6,071 bases of DNA from Eubacterium sp. (GTDB lineage Bacteria > Bacillota > Clostridia > Oscillospirales > Acutalibacteraceae), in assembly GCA_017543725.1 (NCBI GenBank), contig JAFYFO010000352.1, positions 1 to 6,071 on the forward strand. The letters run 5' to 3'. Below are positions 5,603 through 6,071 of this stretch, in pieces. Below the pieces are notes generated by a model, which saw only the letters and a list, made by a program, of their open reading frames with translations, was not told the DNA's origin and did not search any database. Position numbers and translations under genes: made by a program. Positions within the stretch are counted from its first letter, which is position 1; every line of letters begins with the position of its first letter.

Positions 5603-6071
5603 GTATTTAAGCCATTTTTTTTAGTTTTTAATATACAAAATATTTCCCCGAAACTCAGCAACTTAAACAAAAAACACAATATACAGTAGACGAGCCCTGA
5701 AAAGCCGACTTTCATCAACAACTTGATTAAACCGCTGCTTAATATATCAAAATAATTCAGTGATTTTTTTAATAAAAAATAAGTTATCAGAGCAATCAAA
5801 GCGGGCTTTATCAATGAATTTAATAAACTGATTTCTATTTGAGATGATTTTTTCAGCACCTCGCTGTTCCATATAAGAATAATCAGATATCCTGCGGCGC
5901 CCGAAATAACGCTTCCGAGAAGAATATATTTTTCGTTGCTTATAAGAAGTATGTTCAGTATAACTCTTATTATTCCCGAAACGATAAACGGAAAAACCGA
6001 TTTTTTCGGCTTTCCGACAGCCTGAACACAGAAAACCGCCGCCCCTGCAAGCGAATAGATGAAAACGGAAA
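5599..6071 (-). CDS. SpoVB/MurJ-like polysaccharide flippase, C-terminal part (partial at right edge)
   Basis: An open frame enters at base 6071 and stops with TGA at 5599-5601, giving 156 residues of the C-terminus. A GTG at 5857-5859 opens a shorter frame, but the coding sequence continues upstream of it without a stop, so that is not the start. The protein is hydrophobic, with about four to five membrane segments. CVQAVGKPKKSV followed by GIIRVILNILLI and later GSVISGAAGYLI matches the C-terminal half of MATE-fold oligosaccharide exporters of the SpoVB type, where a Q-x-x-G-K-P-K turn precedes a helix containing N. These transporters flip lipid-linked sugars across the membrane; SpoVB is needed for the spore cortex. 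The position just upstream of mazG supports spoVB specifically, but a vegetative MurJ/Wzx-like flippase cannot be excluded without the N-terminal part. Confidence 0.75.
   Translation of the reverse strand, partial: SVFIYSLAGAAVFCVQAVGKPKKSVFPFIVSGIIRVILNILLISNEKYILLGSVISGAAGYLIILIWNSEVLKKSSQIEISLLNSLIKPALIALITYFLLKKSLNYFDILSSGLIKLLMKVGFSGLVYCILCFLFKLLSFGEIFCILKTKKNGLNT

Noticed and set aside
1..6071. Mobile elements, CRISPR arrays, tRNA or rRNA genes, toxin-antitoxin or phage-defence systems
   Set aside because: No transposase-like or integrase-like protein, terminal inverted repeats, regularly spaced repeats, tRNA-like folds or rRNA segments were seen. MazG here is the housekeeping enzyme, with no mazEF toxin-antitoxin genes beside it.

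Overview
The window looks like chromosomal DNA of a low-to-moderate GC Gram-positive anaerobe of the class Clostridia, probably a Ruminococcus/Oscillospiraceae-type lineage. The evidence is the adjacent order spoVB-type flippase, mazG, hup with an rqcP-type S4 gene next door, AGGAGG-like ribosome binding sites, sigma-A-like promoters with 17-base spacers and A+T-rich intergenic DNA. The order-level placement is inference from gene content.

Layout from left to right. Bases 1-706 (minus) hold the N-terminal 235 residues of a membrane-anchored SurA/PrsA-like protein that runs off the left edge. Bases 782-2623 (minus) hold a complete 613-residue paralogue with a recognisable parvulin-type prolyl isomerase domain. 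The spacer 2624-2792 carries two divergent promoters. Bases 2793-4106 (plus) encode an O-antigen ligase/polymerase-family (Wzy/WaaL) membrane protein, followed after 27 bases by a 79-residue RqcP-like S4 protein (4134-4373). A bidirectional terminator at 4382-4419 separates this plus-strand pair from a convergent minus-strand unit. That unit, read right to left, is the C-terminal part of a SpoVB/MurJ-like flippase (5599-6071, running off the right edge), a two-domain MazG pyrophosphohydrolase (4726-5535) and the nucleoid protein HU (4432-4704). A promoter overlapping the end of the flippase gene can drive mazG-hup.

The genes fall into two themes. One is envelope biogenesis: two extracytoplasmic foldases, a Wzy-like polymerase/ligase and a lipid-linked-oligosaccharide flippase. 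The other is nucleotide and translation housekeeping: MazG, HU and RqcP. The mazG-hup-rqcP neighbourhood is common in Firmicutes, but here rqcP lies on the opposite strand behind the Wzy-like gene.

I see no mobile element, CRISPR array, tRNA, rRNA or defence system, and no convincing sign of an undescribed multi-gene system. The points most worth a second look are the tandem foldase paralogues with divergent charged cytoplasmic tails, the rearranged rqcP, and a 14-base palindrome between mazG and hup.
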